A DNA stretch of 64,000 nucleotides from Rhizophagus clarus (GCA_015698045.1 BLAL01000011.1:746501-810500), one strand, 5' to 3'; positions 34,183 to 47,339 are shown, numbered from the stretch's first letter. The notes: generated by a model not told the origin, from the letters alone. Made by a program: numbers and translations.

Positions 34183-35308
34183 ATGTTACAAACCTTAAAA
34201 TTCTAGTTATATGTAGAATAATTTTAAATATATAGATAGATACGTTTACAAAAAATATATAATATATTGTAAACTTGTAAACGATTAAGTAAAAAAAAAA
34301 ATTGTAACGTGACTTATCGAGATATTGACCTTTCTTATATTCAGTGTTCTCAGTATCATCGTTATCTAATAAATAAGTATAACTTATTTGAAATAATTGT
34401 GTTAATTTATAGTAATTTACTTACAAATTTACCTATATCGATCATACAACAAAAAAAGTTTAGCAAATACTATATTTATTATCACAATTATTAAGTAACA
34501 ACCGAACGTGGGTTAATAATTAATTTTACGTTATAACGGTATAATTTCTTAGATATCCAAAACAAAGTGTTATACAACGCGTAAAATACTATGTATTTGT
34601 TTAATTATTTGACCAAATAAAGAATCGATAAAAATATTAATAATTTCTTTTTACTTTTTCTATTTTTCGGGGAAATACAGTATATATACCAATTAGTATC
34701 TTAAATATCCATTTACCAATATAAAACACCGTAATAAAATAATAGTAAACAAAAAGTTAAGTAACCAATTCTTTCTCGTTAGAAACAGTAAAATTTACCG
34801 GTTACTCCTGTAAAATTTAATTTTGTCTTAAATGAAAATGAGATATATTTATTAGAAATATTTTATGGATATTGTACGGTGTTGTATTTACATTGGTTAA
34901 CGTCCGTTATCGTCACTTCGTGACATTTTACCAATGTACAATATCACCAGATATAGAATGAAAAAGTTGTTAATAATACCTTTATATTTATTCGTAATAC
35001 TGTAATATAAACACGGATAAAAACTAGCCAAATATTTTTTTACGATTAACATAACTTGCAGATCATCGAAAAAATTATAGATAATTCAAGTGTTTAGTAT
35101 TAATACATATTATTGATTTGTTATTTCACATTAAGATTTGAAACTTTATTTATGCAATTTCGCTCGCGATTTTGCAACTTATATTATATACATATAATTA
35201 CAATACAAAATATAATTCTACTAATGCTATAATTGTTTAAAAAAAAAAAAGTATTCACACACGAAGATTCTTGCGAAAAAAAAATAAATAAAAATGAAAA
35301 AAAATTAA
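34183..35308. other. 3' flank of the TspO-like gene, otherwise empty
   Basis: A+T-rich with small unconvincing frames. On the minus strand an AATTATAGCATTAG-type A+T-rich tail follows the stop at 35309. No other feature recognised. Confidence 0.4.
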
Positions 35309-36190
35309 TTAATATCCACCATTCTTATCATGATAATTTTGATAAATTTCGTAAATAAGTCTAAGAACACCTCCCGTGATCAACCCAATAGAAAAAGCAG
35401 AAACAGCTAAAATAGGCCAAATCTCATATTGTTTAACAGCAATACCAACAAGAGCCCAAACAATAGTAGCAGGAATAAAAAATTCGGCTTCTTTACGATA
35501 ATCAAGAAAATAAAGACCCATAAAACCAAGATATGCAAGAATAATACTTGATATTATGATTGTGTTAAGCGTAGGAATTGCAATCCAAAAATTTATAATT
35601 AGTGTTATAAATGTCCATGCGAGATATATCTTAAAAGTAGCGTGAACAAATATTTGATTTGCAATTGAATTTGTAGGGTAATTTTCTAAATTATCATATA
35701 TAAAGTATAAAAATAGGAAGAGGGTAGTAATGACAAGAGTATCCATAATTATAAGGATTCTTTCGTTTTGTTGTATAAACTAATAAAAATAAAAAAAAAT
35801 ATTTTTTCTGTAAATGCAAAGAATTATGATTTTTTTAAAAAGAATTACACTTACCCATATTATAATTAACCAAATAATATTTAAGATAGCGGCGATACAG
35901 AAATGATATGAGACCCCATAAATGGTCATATCTTTTGCTGACTCGGTCCACTGCTGATAGAAAACGAAAACAGCAAGTAAAATATAAATCAGTCCCCATA
36001 TTCCAAACGTGTATTGTTTAGGTAAAATGTAAACATCTGTAAATGTATATTGAGTACTATTGTAGGTTTCAAGTAAAAAATCATTCTCCGCTACTTTATC
36101 ACTAAAGGTTGTAAAACCTTTGACTGCTGTCAATAAAGCAAAAGATATAAGGTTGGCTACTCTAAGAGTAGTGGCACTATCTCCACACAT
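35309..36190 (-). CDS. TspO/MBR-like (tryptophan-rich sensory protein-like) multi-pass membrane protein
   Basis: Two exons, 36190-35855 and 35779-35309, are separated by a 75-nt intron (donor GTAAGT, acceptor ATTAG). Splicing joins IIW to FIQQNERIL in frame and gives 268 residues. About seven hydrophobic segments are visible. The clearest family signs are YTFGIWGLIYILLAVFVFYQ (about residues 60-80), matching the YTF-x-IWGLIY block of TspO-related proteins, and VWALVGIAVKQ near residue 220, another block of the longer bacterial TspO-related form. TspO/MBR proteins bind porphyrins or sterol-like ligands in membranes; no substrate can be inferred here. The frame is open upstream to 36298, but MCGDSATTL at 36190 is preferred because the upstream part lacks family character. 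It is divergent from the MFS transporter gene. Confidence 0.75.
35780..35854 (-). other. Intron of the TspO-like gene
   Basis: The 75-nt interval starts GTAAGT and ends ATTAG on the minus strand. Its removal is phase 0 and joins two open frames, each of which ends or begins in unrelated sequence if not spliced. Confidence 0.8.
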
Positions 36191-36700
36191 TGTTATTTTA
36201 TGTATTACGAAATGTAAAAAAAAAACCGCTAAACGCATGTATTTATCGAAATGATCAGCTGCTTTTGCAGCGCCTCTAAGATATATATTCTCGACCAATC
36301 AAAAAACCACATGAACTCAATTTTGATCTTCAATATTTATAATCGATCGGACAGCTATCCTGTGACGTTACCACTAACATTATTTTATATAATTATTTTA
36401 TATACAGTTGGCAACAATTTAGAGCTAAACAGGCTAAACTATGAGTTAAAATTATACTATGCTACGTGTAACGTTTCTTGCAATGATCGTGTTTGCGTCT
36501 ATTAAACTTAGCCCTATGCAGAAGCCACAATACTTTTCTGAAATGTTTGATCATCATTTGTGGCTTCATAGAAATATTTATGATTTAGCCATAAAATTAA
36601 GGCTTAGTAATTTTTTTTTTCGTTACATATGAAAGGTCTTTTTTTTTTTTAATAATAGATTTTCATTTAAAATTTTGAAATATAATCTCTTGATAAAAAT
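36191..36700. promoter_or_regulatory. Divergent promoter interval
   Basis: About 510 bp separate the start codons of the TspO-like gene (leftward) and the MFS gene (rightward). It contains GTGACGTTAC near 36360, a CRE-like TGACGT core, and A+T-rich stretches, but no confirmed element. Both genes may be driven from here. Confidence 0.4.
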
Positions 36701-38644
36701 ATGGCTGATATAGGTGAAGTACCACATCAAAAGTCAAGCAGTGAAGAAGAGCAAGAGGCGGATGAAGAGGAAGAAGCGGAAGAACCAGCACATAAAATTT
36801 TATCTCATCCACAAAAATGGCCAATCTTAAAGAAATACCGTATTCTTTTTCTTGTAGCCATACCAACATTTCTCACTCCATTATCGAATACGTAAGTAAT
36901 TTGTTATCCTATTCATGTAAATGAGAAAAATAAAAAAAAAACGCATACATAATATATATAATATATATACATATATTCTTTTAGACCATTGTATCCTGCG
37001 ATATCAGATATGAAAAAAGAATTTAAAACTACCGCTATAATTATAGATTCGTTACGTAAGTGCAATAATATTAAAATGTTGCGGTGCGGGTGATATAAAT
37101 ATGTTAAGATGTTTATTATAATTTAACGTAAATACAGTCGGAATTTTTACCATCTTTCGAGGAATAGCTGTAAGTTTAGAATTTTTCTTATAAATTTAGT
37201 ATTTTATTCCTTCTAAAATATTTTTTATATTTAAAAGCCAATATTTTGGTCGTCATATTCAGATCAACTTAAAACAAGAAAAAGAGTATACTTAGCTTCA
37301 TTATTATTATATACAATGAGTAATATAGTATGCGGATTTGCAAAAAATGTAATTGTAATGATACTCTTTAGAATAATACAATCAATTGGAATTTCAGCTT
37401 CTCTTACCCTTGGTGGTGGAACTGTTAGTGATGTGTTCATTCCGGCTGGTAATATCTTTATATTTCTCTATTTGTCATACTTTTTATTCATTTTCCTCCA
37501 ATTTGAATAGAACGTGGAAGTGTGTATGCCATTTATCTTACCGGATACTTTGTTGCGCTTGCAATCGGACCATACGTTGGTGGTTTAATAACGTATTCAT
37601 TAGGATGGCGTTGGATATTTTATATCTTAGCGATAACAGGTGGTGCAACACTATTACTCATGGCGTCATTCTTACCTGAGACATTTAGAGAACCAGGGGA
37701 AAGATCTTCATCAAGACCACATCAAATTCGAATTATTAGAGAATCTCATCCGCCAACACCATCAGAAGAATCGAAACAATATACACAAAAAAAATCTTAC
37801 AATCCTTTATTACCATTAAAATTATTATTACAATTAAATACTACTTTATCAATATTAAGTAAATCATTAATCTCTTTAATTATATATACGCAAAGTATAT
37901 TAATCACAAAAATGTTTTCTTTTTATTATGATGTATCAAATATGTATCTTTTATTTAGTTATATGAGTCCTCCTATTGGTTATTTAATTGGTAGTTTCAT
38001 AGCTGGAATATATTCCGATCGCCTTGTTGAACGTGAAAGTAAAGCAGAAATGAGGAAAGAAAGGGAGATGAAAAGAGAAGAAAAAAAGAGATTAGAGAAA
38101 GGAGAAAGTATGGAAATGTTGCAAGAAATGATAGATGATAGAGATACTATTTATAAATTTCCAATATTTAGAATTAAAGTGGCGTTTTATTCAAGTTTGT
38201 TAGTACCTTTATTCATAGTATGCTATGGATGGTTAGCTCAAAGTAAGGTTTACATTTTAATACCATTGATATGTACATTCATAGGTAAGTTGAATCGAGA
38301 AAAGTTTCAATATTATCAGCTATGAAAAAAATAAAAAAAATTAATTTATATAACAAAAAAAAAAAAAACTTTTTGTAGCTGGAATAGGATTACAAGGTCA
38401 AAGTAATTGTATTTCGACATATTTGATTGATGCAAATCCTGGAAAAAGTGCTTCAGCACTAGCTTTAAGTGATTTCATTTCATATTTTCTTGTCGCTATT
38501 ATCATAGTAATAATTAATCCTCTTGAAAATTATTTAGGAACTGGTTGGACATATACTATTATGGCATTTTTCAGTATTATTAGTATTATATTTTTAGTTA
38601 TTATATTGAAATATGATGAGAGATGGAGAGGTGTTAATATATAA
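36701..38644 (+). CDS. Major facilitator superfamily (MFS) transporter, DHA1/drug:H+ antiporter-like
   Basis: Six exons: 36701-36891, 36985-37055, 37138-37169, 37238-37448, 37511-38284 and 38379-38644. They chain in frame to 514 residues across five GT...AG introns of 62-94 nt. The N-terminus is acidic and cytosolic. Helix 1 precedes the NTPLYPAISDMKKEF loop, and PIFWSSYSDQLKTRKRVYLA sits at the motif A position (the usual G-x-L-SDR-x-GRR, here degenerate). SIGISASLTLGGGTVSD corresponds to motif C-like helix 5, and AERGSVYAIYLTGYFVALAI and GPYVGG follow. A long charged central loop is rich in K and E. The second half has IAGIYSDRLVE, then a helix-rich end (NPGKSASALALSDFISYFLV). The layout fits Tpo/Qdr-like fungal exporters; the substrate is unknown. 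It is divergently paired with the TspO-like gene. Confidence 0.9.
36892..38378 (+). other. Five introns of the MFS gene
   Basis: Introns at 36892-36984, 37056-37137, 37170-37237, 37449-37510 and 38285-38378. Donors are GTAAGT except the fourth (GTAATA); acceptors are TTTTAG, ATACAG, TAAAAG, GAATAG and TTGTAG. Each is needed to keep one frame. Confidence 0.85.
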
Positions 38645-41600
38645 AGAATATTTTTATTTTTAACTAATAAAAATATATGATATACTGTATATGTAGTTAT
38701 ATTGTACGTGTGCATGCTAATTTTTTAATTATAAATTCAGGTATATACTATGATACAGTGTAAAAGGTATGATACGATCAATTATGTATGGCTACGAATG
38801 GACTATACTATTGATTTGATTTTAAAGTTACAATAATTATTATGATAATAATAATACGTATAAATTATAAAATTTACGTATATATATATCAGATATCGTA
38901 TGTTTTCTGATATTGATTTCAAAATATCAAAATATAACTAATTTCACATTTTTGCGCATGACATTCATCATAATTTGTATGTACGTTTTAGTTAACTCTA
39001 AAATTATTTTAAAATTAAAAATTTCGTCAAGTTTATTAAAATTAACCAATATTATTGCGCTAACATACTGAAAATCAAATGTTATCAGTTAATACAACTA
39101 TGAACAGGAATTTATAAGGTATTATTAAATGTTATGGTACGATTTGGTGTGGTGGACTAATTGTGATATGCTTGATTACTTAAAGTTATGATAACATAAT
39201 TTCCGTAATCATATCGTTCAGTACTTGTTTTGACCGTATTATATATTGCTATTAAATTTACGGAATTAAATATATGTTTAAATTGTACACAAGCCTAATA
39301 GAATTGCGCCCAGATGATAGTTAAAGAAGCTGAAATCACTCGCCTAACAATAAAATAAAATAAAATAAAATAAAGATTATAGATTTATTATAAATCGTAA
39401 AAGTTTTTGATAAAACAATTAACTGAAATTAAAAAATGTGTTACTATACCATCATCCATCTCGTCATAATCCTTTAATAAAGCAAATTGAAATGAGGATC
39501 CTGAATTAGGAACATGCTTATAATGTAAGTTGAATTCCTTTACCAGCATAATAAATATGTTAAATTTATTTTATTCACTGTACTATACAAATTTATTTGA
39601 TATTATGCATTTATATTTAATTTTTAAGCATACAAAAAATTTCTATCTAAAATTCCTGAAACTTGATAACCATAGAAATTATTCACTATTTAAATTTTTC
39701 TTACAAATGGATCTAATAGTTTTTCATCAAATTCGTCTAAATTAAAATTAGATGATAAAACATCATTATGGAGTAATATACAGTGCGTTGTTATTTTACG
39801 GTGATAGTGTTACTATTTCGATCGTATCGTAGCTGTTAAATAATACTTTAATAATCGTAATTGATTTTTCTATATTCTACTAACATAAAACTTATAACTC
39901 TGGTCAAATTTTTTTGAATATTTTTATTTGTACAATGCAACACGACTATAGTCATTTTGTAATCGAATGTGCTCAATGAGATGAGAGACGAGTTTTAATT
40001 TTAGCCTTCTTGGCACTCTCGTATCAATCGTATCAATAACTAAATTTATAATTAGACAGGATATTAAAAACAAGATAATAAAATAATGATTTCATAATAA
40101 ATTTCGGATTTAATGAAATCTCACATCAGTATTTATGCTACCCTAACTCTTGTTTATAAAAATAAATGTATGTCTATTATGAATGTAAAAATGGATGTAT
40201 AAATAGGTTCCCAGCTTAAACTACTAGGTTACTAAAATCGCTACTTTTAAAATAAATGTTGTAATACAATAATTTTGTTGCTTTTTTAAATTCTTATTTT
40301 TTTTTATATATATTCGAAACTATTTCTTTGTATAAAATAATGTAAATGCATGATCATAGTAATTAGTTATAATAATAATATTAGGCATGTATGAAAATGT
40401 CCGATAATTCACTCTTCAATATACTGTATATATTATTAATTTATTTATGGTTCTTTTGAAGGAGAATATAAATTTTGCATTTTTTGACTGCCTCTATGTA
40501 TTAAAATTATGATTTTATAATAAATCTACCTTATAAATAGTATTTTGTATTGAACCAAAATAGTCCGCTCTATTCTTATTTAGGTTGTTACATCAACGTT
40601 GTTTAATAAGGTTATACAGTATATCTTGTGAGTGTTATTACTTCTTTAGCTTGGTAAATATTTGAGTTATATATATACTGTAAATATTATTTATTTAACG
40701 TAAATGATAAGCACTCATCATAATAAAACTATGCTTAAATGAGTTTTTTGAATTTTAAAAATTATACTTATTTCGTATGTAATCATGTTACAATTGTCAC
40801 AAATAATACAATTGAAGAGATGTTTGAATAATTTTGGCTAATTTTTTATTCAAATTATCTGAGATTATGATTTTGCTTTCTTGATATTAATTTTAATATA
40901 AATTATTTATGTCATCTTTTCAAGGTTATTGTTGCATTTGAGATTATATTTTAGCCTTGTTTTCTTTGATTTATAATTACTCTTATTCAAGAGTTACTAA
41001 TGATATGGTAAAGGTAGGAAACAATCATCACTAAGAATGCTACCGTGATTTATACGTGATTTATAAAAACTATGCAATCTAAAAGGTATAAAAAAAGTTT
41101 GATTTTTTGATATCTTAATGAAATTTCTGATATTTTCAATGCGATTATTCATATAAGTTGAAAAATAAATATGTACCGTACGTGGCGTGATATTCTTGTT
41201 TTTTTTTCAATGTAATCTGTCATGGGAATATGCCATTTGGTACGATACATTCTTTGAGCGTGTTGAAATATTCTTAATTATAGCTTCAGCTTATTAAATT
41301 TTTCCAATCATAAACTATATAGTCTGTAAGTATTCGCGTGACTATGCTTGTTTTAATATCAAAATGATTTAAAAAGTTAAAAAAAATATTCTAAATTTAG
41401 AGTTATAGTATCTTTTTTACTTAAATATAGAAAATATAACTTTTCAAAACATGTTCAGATCAACTCCTTAATTTTGAAAAATTATAAAATATAACATAAA
41501 TCTATCAGGTTATGATTATATTACTTCAAACAAGCAATTATTTAATATTAAAATATATATTATAAAATTATGATTATATGTAAAAATATGTGAAAGTATT

Positions 41601-42984
41601 AAAAAAGTGTAAAATTATATATCAAATGTAAATATGAATTTTGCGGGTAACTTTACTATCAAGCTTATCTATCAAGCGTATCTATAATAAAGTTTGTTTA
41701 TTTATCAAAAGTTTGGCTACAATTTGTGCCAGATAATAATTTATCTCGTCATAAACTAATTTCAATGAGGTCCTGGTAATAGACCAAGAAACAGTAAATT
41801 TTCATGAATATCTCGCAAAAATTGCAGAAAATGATTCCATCAAGATATTAATAATGTGTTTTTTTTTATATTTCCAAAATCAAACCATCCATCAAGGTAA
41901 AGAACATCATAGTATGAAGTTAATTTATGAAATAAAGTGTTTCTACATGATATAAAATTGTCATAATTTTTTATTACTTTTTTTTCATGGTAAAGAAATA
42001 ATTATGTGTTTTTATATATAATTATTGCAATACTCAATAATGTAACAACATTCCTCTTATTACCTAAATTAAATAAATAATGAATTTTCTTAATAAATAA
42101 TATTATTAACTTTTTCAGTTATACAATATATTATAATTAACTTTTAATAATTGAAGTACCTTCACATCTAACTTTAGATGCCTATTATATTTGGAAAATA
42201 ATCATTTTATGTAATCACTTTTATGTATTCTTATTCTTTTTTTTTTGTTTCACAATTTTCAAATAATATTAATAACTTATTGCTTTTGGGATTTAAATCC
42301 TAATAGTTAATAAAATTGTGAATTCTCATTGTTTGACAAAAATAATCAATAATATAGATAATTTGAGCATTAGGCTTTAGGCGAACAATTAAAAAGAAAA
42401 TCCAATAAATAAAATTAAAATAGAATTTTTAAGTTTAATGGTATCCGATCACTTATGGATAAGCAAATTTAGGCCAAATTATGTCGTAAATCTGACCGAA
42501 TTTGCCCAAATGTTTATACCGAATTTTTTACCAAAGTTTTGGTCAATTTTCGATCTACAATTCGATCAAAAAAAATTCGCATAAAATTTCAGACGACATT
42601 CATTATACCGAATAACTAACATTCAGCTAGCTTTCTTATTCTAATATTTATATAAATCGTATTCGTTATATTTATTATAAATATTCAATACTAAATTTCA
42701 TAATTTATTATAATGCCCTATCTATCAGTATATATCCTAAAATATAATTTTGTACTAAAGTTAAACCCGATGTTGAGTCCTATAAAAAAAGAAGAAACGA
42801 TTAGCAAAACTCAAAATATTGAAATAATTTTGAAGCTTACCCTACATCTTAAAATTCTAAAGCGAAACCTCGTATTATCTATTTTTTATGCATATCCGAA
42901 TATCTTGAGACGTAAATTTCAGTAGGGAGTGTTTGGAATCATTGTTTAAAACAAAACGTTTATTAACCTACCAATTTTTTTTAG
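38645..42984. other. Long gene-free A+T-rich stretch
   Basis: It contains an (AAAAT)n run at about 39350-39373 and scattered small frames of non-coding composition, for example 39530-39745 and 42713-42925. No splice-linked coding segments or inverted-repeat element recognised. Confidence 0.4.
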
Positions 42985-43339
42985 ACAACCAGGTTCTTCG
43001 GATCGTTGGGTGTAGATTTTGATTGGTAATATTTTCCCCTTCAATCTATTGATTTAACGAAGCTTTTTCTATTTTTTAACGTTTCATTTTTATCATCGTT
43101 ATTTTTTAGACGATTATTCGGGTTTCTTTAGAAGCGGCATTTAGGTGAATTTGTTGTTTAATTTTTACTCCATCTTTTAATGAACAGTTTTTAACGGTGG
43201 TTTTCTTTTAGATGACTTTCGGTTTCAACTTTCTTTTCTATAGAGTATTTTTTTTATGAATAGATGGTTATTAAGGTTTCATTATTTTATTTTTTAGGTG
43301 GCTGGTTCTCCGGATCTCCCTGAACATCAGTGGATTTTG
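42985..43339 (+). pseudogene. Short-exon cluster related to the inverted gene at 43601-43967
   Basis: Exon-like islands lie between TTTTTTAG acceptors and GT donors: 42985-43009 reads QPGSSDRW, and 43298-43339 reads VAGSPDLPEHQWIL and ends at a GTAAGAG donor. Two more islands, near 43110 and 43212, follow ATTTTTTAG and TTCTTTTAG. The first and last islands resemble the minus-strand exon 43828-43856 (KAGSLNSWRR), sharing the GGTTCT core and the x-G-S-x-D/N pattern. Frames do not chain into a protein, so this is probably a decayed, inverted copy of the neighbouring gene. Confidence 0.3.
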
Positions 43340-43403
43340 GTAAGAGTGGAAGTGATAATGATTATTTATTTGGCAAAACTTTACTAACATTTCATTTTTT
43401 TTT

Positions 43404-43580
43404 TTTTCTTTGTAGGTTAAACTTTAATAAACGTTTCCTAAAATATAATTCAAAATACTCCTCTCTTACCAAAATTGCAAGAAGCTTCGAAGTTATAAGT
43501 TTTCCATCGTTCAAATCTACTTTCAAAGCGTCAGCCATTAATTTCTTGCAGCTAGTCTTTCCCTATTATTAATAAAACTT
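43404..43580 (-). other. Open minus-strand frame downstream of the short-exon gene
   Basis: The minus strand is open from about 43555 to 43404 and reads GKTSCKKLMADALKVDLNDG then KLITSKLLAILVREEYFELY. Composition is coding-like, but no splice connection keeps it in frame with the gene at 43601-43967. It could be a remnant of the same or an adjacent gene. Confidence 0.25.
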
Positions 43581-43600
43581 ACTCGTTGCTCGGTTGAATT

Positions 43601-43967
43601 TCAGGCATTATTCCATTCTTTAGTTCTTGGTATTGCGCAGAGATAACTTGCCCTGCCCTTGTCGTCTAAAAAAAGAAATGAAATAAACGACTCGTTAAAA
43701 TAAATAAATTATGATACTTATTGAAATGCCGTATCCAAAGGTCCATATGGGTCCATCCATCTAAAAAAAAAAGAAACGTTAGTAATTATTTCGTTAAAGA
43801 TAATTCGAAAAAAAGAAAATCAAATACTCGCCTCCAAGAATTCAAAGAACCAGCCTCTACAAAATAAAAGAAATGAACAGTTGGTAAAATTCGTCAAAAT
43901 AAAAATAAAAAAAAAAATTTAACTTGCCGCGTAACTACGAAACCATCCCGCCGCGCATGTTAAGACC
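43601..43967 (-). CDS. 3' part of a candidate short-exon gene, unidentified
   Basis: Four small exons (43967-43924, 43856-43828, 43760-43718, 43665-43601) are separated by introns of 67, 67 and 52 nt ending TTTGTAG, TTTTTAG and TTTTTAG. They splice into one frame that stays open through all three junctions and ends at TGA 43601. The peptide includes GWFRSYAAKAGSLNSWRR, then MDGPIWTFGYGISINDKGR and SYLCAIPRTKEWNNA. An acceptor (TTTTCAG) precedes the first exon, so upstream exons exist or existed; none was found. Donors are not GTAAGT, which lowers confidence. No family recognised; the W- and G-rich composition argues against random A+T-rich sequence. Confidence 0.4.
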
Positions 43968-44010
43968 CTGAAAATCCTTAATAATATTAATTATCGTCAC
44001 TGATATAAAT

Positions 44011-44566
44011 TTAATTTATTCTGAAAAAGAAATGGGTAAAGGATTGAGTATATACGTTAAATTCCTTTCTGATAATTCCAGTGAAGAGTAATCAAGTTAA
44101 ATGTAAACTATGGATGGCAAAAGTCGTAACAAAATAAATGTTAACTGTCTAATTCGCGTCTTTGAAAATCAAAGTTTTTTTAAAGTGTTGTGTTTGATCT
44201 GCAGTTTCATGCCAGATTTTCTGATCGCTTAAATTAAATCACGGCATAAAATTTTTACGTTATTCATATTCAACAGCTAGTTTGATAGTACTGTTTTCTA
44301 AAGCTGATTACTTAATGATATACTCAAAGAAAGTTATGAATTTACAAAAAAATTATCTTTACTTTCCCCAAAGGTTTTTACACAAAATTGAAAAAATTAC
44401 CTTGTACACTTTTAGCAATATGTAACATACGAAGAAAATATTATGACAATTGTATTCAAGAACAAATTATATCATTTAACGTGACAATTCGCTAGTTTCA
44501 AATTTTAGTTAGCTATAATGGATGATCTTAAATTTAATTGGCTAGATTAGACGTAATTATATCATA
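44011..44566. other. Gene-free stretch before the Tc1-type MITE
   Basis: Nothing recognised apart from possible upstream non-coding sequence of the short-exon gene. Confidence 0.4.
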
Positions 44567-45212
44567 CAGTGGCGCTCAAAGATTTGCATCGGCGAAAAAA
44601 ATTGTAAATACTAATATCTCGTGATTAAGGGTGGGGTAAAGAAACGCTAAAATAGAAAAACAAGTACTACTTAAATATATTGTTAGTTTCTAATCACATG
44701 ACTACGAATCAAGAATCACTTGTTGATCGTTGACCTTTTTAAAGAAAATTGTTCATAATAAAGTTAAGTAATAAATTGTGTTAAATAGCCTAAAATCATT
44801 AAATAAAAATTTATGTTAATAACATTAATTGGAATTTTTTATTCATTCAACATATCCATTAATAAAATCAAGAATTCATCCTAATTTCGCATTAATTTTC
44901 TTAAAAATTATATTATAATTTATATTATCTTTCAGAAGTAAGATGCTATTTAATTTATTGACTTCAGCTTTGAGTTGTAAAAATTAGAATATTAATTATT
45001 ATATTGCAAAAAATTTGCTTTTATATTTTTTTAGTTTGTCTTTCATTTCAAATAAAATTTTGTTACAAATTTATATTCTCTTAGTTAAGGGGATTAATCC
45101 TTAACCACAAAATTACGTCACTAGAAAACTAACAAATTAATTTATAGGCATTGAGATCACAGATATTTGTATTACACTTTTTTCGCCGATGCAAATCTTT
45201 TGAGCGCCACTG
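44567..45212. mobile_element. Tc1/mariner-type MITE with TA target duplication
   Basis: CAGTGGCGCTCAAAGATTTG at 44567 continues into CATCGGCGAAAAAA and is matched inverted at the right end (TTTTTTCGCCGATGCAAATC to 45212). The arms pair over about 34 bp with one extra base. TA lies on both sides (44565-44566, 45213-45214). The 646-bp body has no reading frame. The CAGTGGCGCTC end is typical of Tc1/mariner-like termini. Confidence 0.85.
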
Positions 45213-45555
45213 TAACTGCGGAAATGATCCAATTTTAGGGTTGTCATATATAGATAGCATGTCAAAATTTCGCAACATCGATATTTGTTACTCCCTCACA
45301 TAGTACAAGATATTATTAATATCTAATAATCATCTCAGATTTGCATATTTATGATGCGGAAATAATTTTACGATTTATAAAATATTATTTTATTTAATAT
45401 CTTGGACAGATACCGTTTCAGCAAAATTGGTACGCGGACCGTTCCCAGATTGTAAATAGCATCGTATTAATTAAAATATTTTTATCTTTTTTTTATCTGG
45501 TTTTTTTAAGATCGTCTCCTAGTGTTGAGATGGACAAATCGGCTCATGTTTTTTT

Positions 45556-45672
45556 AGTCCGGAGTGTAACGAAGGACTATATATTTCTATGCAAAGGTCA
45601 CACAAAGTGTCCGTCTGTCCGCCCGCTCAAAAATTGAGTCGATGCGTGATTGGTTCATTTATGCTCCGGACT
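45556..45672. mobile_element. 117-bp inverted-repeat mini-element
   Basis: AGTCCGGAGTGTAA at 45556 is matched inverted by TTATGCTCCGGACT ending 45672, 12 of 14 bases. The interior contains TGTCCGTCTGTCCGCCCGCT, unusually G+C-rich for this window. No reading frame. Probably a small MITE. Confidence 0.5.
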
Positions 45673-47339
45673 TAACAACGGGTTCTGAAACCGTTCCCTA
45701 GTTTATAACCTTCTTAAATTTAGACGGGATGGTATCTTTGTTGCAGTTGATAATCTATTTTTTTTTCACATCTTTAACTAGCCATCATTTTTTTACTGCA
45801 AATTTTTTTTATTGGCTTTACTCGAACGGATAATTTGAAAAGTTGGCGGTTTTTCTATATTTTTGATTACTAATATTTAATTGATTGTTTTTTTTCTATC
45901 GGCTGACTAAATTGGGTTAGGTCGAAAGTCTTAAAAAACGCCACCCTAGTTAATATGAAAAAAACTTTTTTAACTAAGGCAAATCTCACGCCTTAAAATG
46001 CATGCTTTATAACTAAATATACAAATATGTATAACAAGCCAATTTATAGATTTTCTAGAAAAACCCGATTTTTAGAACAATCATAAGATAAATCATATTT
46101 ATTTTACGATTGGATTGTTTAATTCGTTTTTTCATTTATTTAAGATTGATTAATCAAGATACAAATGGTTATATAGATTTGCCGTCAAAAAACATTAATT
46201 AGCACCATATTATTATCCACGATTTTGTCAGAATTTATTTATAATACAATATTCATTTAATATCCACTTATTTGGTACTTATTTAATTTTTCAATAATAG
46301 TATTTATTTTATTTATTTACGCCCATTTATGTCTTTAAACCGCATAATTGTGTTTATTTATTAAAAAAATAAATAGCAAATTCGAATTGTTTCGCCCCAA
46401 CAACGTATCAGTTGTCACATGTTAACATTCATATCAGATGATCCCATATCATATGACAGAACTAATTTGGTTAACCTAATAAAATACCGTGTATTTCTTT
46501 TATCCGTAGTTAAACTTCACACTGTAGAAAAAAATCCATTCTGAAGGTACAGATGTTATAGAAGTGTTGGAACTGGTTCTTTTTTTAGTTACCAACATGT
46601 AAGCACTCAATATACAGTAATTAGTTTAACATAATTAGATTATTAAATCGTTTGTTGTAATTAAAAGTTATTGTAGATCAAGTCAGAGTTTTCGTAACGC
46701 GAATGCTTGTTCTGTGCGTTATATATTCATCATTCTGTTGCATTTAATAATTTAATTTTTTACAAGTTATGTACAGTACGTATCTTTTAAATTAACCCAT
46801 TCCATGGGTTTAAATATCATAGTTCCTTACGTGATATCCCACTAATTTATTTGTTTTTAAATATAAAATCATTTCATTCACTCAATTTTAAAACAAAATA
46901 TTCATTTTTCTTTGAAAAACTTTAAACATCTCTGTTTTTAGGACGTTTGGATATATTATTTGGATTTCCTATTTAAAAATATTATAAATTTCGTATATTA
47001 GATCTTTTTTGTTTACCAGCAGAAGTATTAGTTTTGACTTCTCTTTTGAATATTTTACTTTGTTTAAACATTACATTTTTTGAGTGCAACTCATTTTAGG
47101 AGTTTTTATTTTGTTTTAAGACGACTCAGAGTTGTTTATCATTAAACACCAATCTTTTTACAACATTTTTTTTTTTTACTCAAAAAAAAACTCGATTTTA
47201 GAACGTGTATTATTTGATTTATAGTAGCAAGGCTCTAGTTTTCTTGTTTTAAATGGGTTAAATTGATAGCATATTTTTTGTAAAGAACATATACTGTATA
47301 TATATATATGTTTATTTAATAGCATATATTTTTCTCGAA
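45673..47339. other. Gene-free A+T-rich stretch
   Basis: Nothing recognised beyond simple repeats, including the TATATATA run near 47295. Confidence 0.4.

Noticed and set aside
43330-43572. Plus-strand reading frame of 80 codons
   Set aside because: It starts without ATG and is antisense to the more coding-like minus-strand frame at 43404-43555.
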